Positions 63,631 through 64,000 of a DNA stretch of 64,000 nucleotides are shown here, piece after piece. Both the position numbers and the translations under genes were made by a program. The stretch comes from Phycisphaeraceae bacterium (GTDB lineage: Bacteria; Planctomycetota; Phycisphaerae; Phycisphaerales; UBA1924): positions 1-64,000 of the forward strand of contig JAHBXK010000005.1 of the NCBI GenBank assembly GCA_019636535.1, given 5' to 3'. The notes under the pieces were generated by a model, which was not told the DNA's origin, searched no databases, and saw only the letters and a list, made by a program, of their open reading frames with translations. Each line of letters opens with the position of its first letter. Position 1 is the first letter of the stretch.

Positions 63631-64000
63631 GTGTTTATTCTACATTGGGTTACGCCATTCGCTAGCGCCGTGTTCCGTTTTCCCGCCCCCACGCTTCCCC
63701 AAGCCCGCCTCCGGCTCTTTTATCGGCCGGTCGTTCACCGTAAGGTGTTGATAAGTCTGATACTTGCAACCTCTCGCCACACTCGCGCACCCCTCTCCGG
63801 AAACCTCACGGCCCAAAAGTGAAAGTACCCGCCCCCGGGAGGCAAACGGGGACGGGACTTTCACTTACGAAACTGGGTGTTGTTCGCGGCCAGAGCCTTC
63901 CGACTCCCACCGACCCCACAAGTGTGCGATCGGCCTCCCCGATTTGCCAGCAACCCTCACCCAAACTCGCTCCCGCGCGTCAATCTGCGCCGACTGTGCG
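63631..64000. other. Terminal noncoding region, 370 bp
   Basis: No reading frame here looks like a real gene and no tRNA is seen. The region contains the long hairpin at 63817-63866 and is less GC-rich (for example GTTGATAAGTCTGATACTTG at 63748) than the genes, so it may hold promoters for a gene beyond the window. Confidence 0.6.
63817..63866. repeat. Fifty-nucleotide near-perfect hairpin
   Basis: AAGTGAAAGT at 63817 pairs with ACTTTCACTT at 63857-63866. The inner part (CCCG and CCCCG with CGGGG and CGGG) extends the stem to about 19 pairs, broken by one bulged A and one C-A mismatch, closing on a nine-nucleotide GGAGGCAAA loop. The loop contains GGAGG, a perfect ribosome-binding sequence on the plus strand, but no start codon follows at a usable distance. 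No T tract is present. Confidence 0.8.

Overview
The window is about 70% GC, densely coded on both strands and spaced by short intergenic gaps. Two secreted proteins end in the calcium-loop motif GD-N-DG-VDLADLL-FLG-WNPNLG. Together with PPC-like repeats, an orphan proline-biosynthesis pair and scattered flagellar genes, this points to a member of the Planctomycetota, most likely class Phycisphaerae. This is inferred from gene style; no rRNA or tRNA gene is present to confirm it.

Layout. 1-5.8 kb (minus strand): a phage-type head module (portal, short linker protein, SU10-like major capsid protein, three small unknowns, a one-helix membrane protein and a lipoprotein cut by the window edge at a 38-base G run). 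No terminase, tail or integrase gene is visible. 6-13 kb (minus): a flagellin-glycosylation operon with overlapping genes: a Maf/DUF115 protein with a very long C-terminal extension, a CMP-nonulosonate synthetase (NeuA-like) and a NeuB-NeuC fusion. 13-23 kb (mostly plus): unknowns, FlgM-like anti-sigma factor, fasciclin protein, YbeY, a CorC-type CBS protein and a dockerin-tailed secreted protein. 23-28.4 kb (minus): an M42-type peptidase, an orphan DNA methyltransferase, a HicB/HicA toxin-antitoxin pair and PurB in one close-packed run. The middle of purB is a ~700 bp block of lower GC that carries an in-frame insertion of about 117 codons. 28.5-41.4 kb: a large secreted repeat protein, DEAD-box helicase, alanine racemase, GT-C-like membrane protein, a decaprenyl-phosphate phosphoribosyltransferase-like UbiA enzyme and a large zinc metalloprotease. 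41.4-50.3 kb: proBA, an EpsC-type serine acetyltransferase, a solitary atpG, a degenerate M16-like protein, a lipoprotein and holA.

50.5-52.4 kb: a two-gene cassette with markedly lower GC, made of a SplB-like radical SAM protein and a class I methyltransferase-fold protein joined by an ATGA overlap. It sits between holA and an FHA-GAF-histidine kinase. It is the best candidate for an imported and undescribed functional pair. 54.2-63.2 kb: mscL, a pheT lacking the usual N-terminal tRNA-binding (OB) domain, fliN, a GH15 glucoamylase-type enzyme, and a cstA - alpha/beta hydrolase - LEA14-like lipoprotein operon. The last 760 bp has no convincing protein gene but contains a structured region ending in a minus-strand terminator (a possible ncRNA) and a 50-nt near-perfect hairpin.

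How the genes work together: Maf-NeuA-NeuBC, FlgM and FliN belong to flagellar assembly and decoration although they are spread over 50 kb. Most of the rest is housekeeping or secretion. The accessory material is the head module, the HicBA/methyltransferase run with the mosaic purB, and the radical SAM/methyltransferase cassette.
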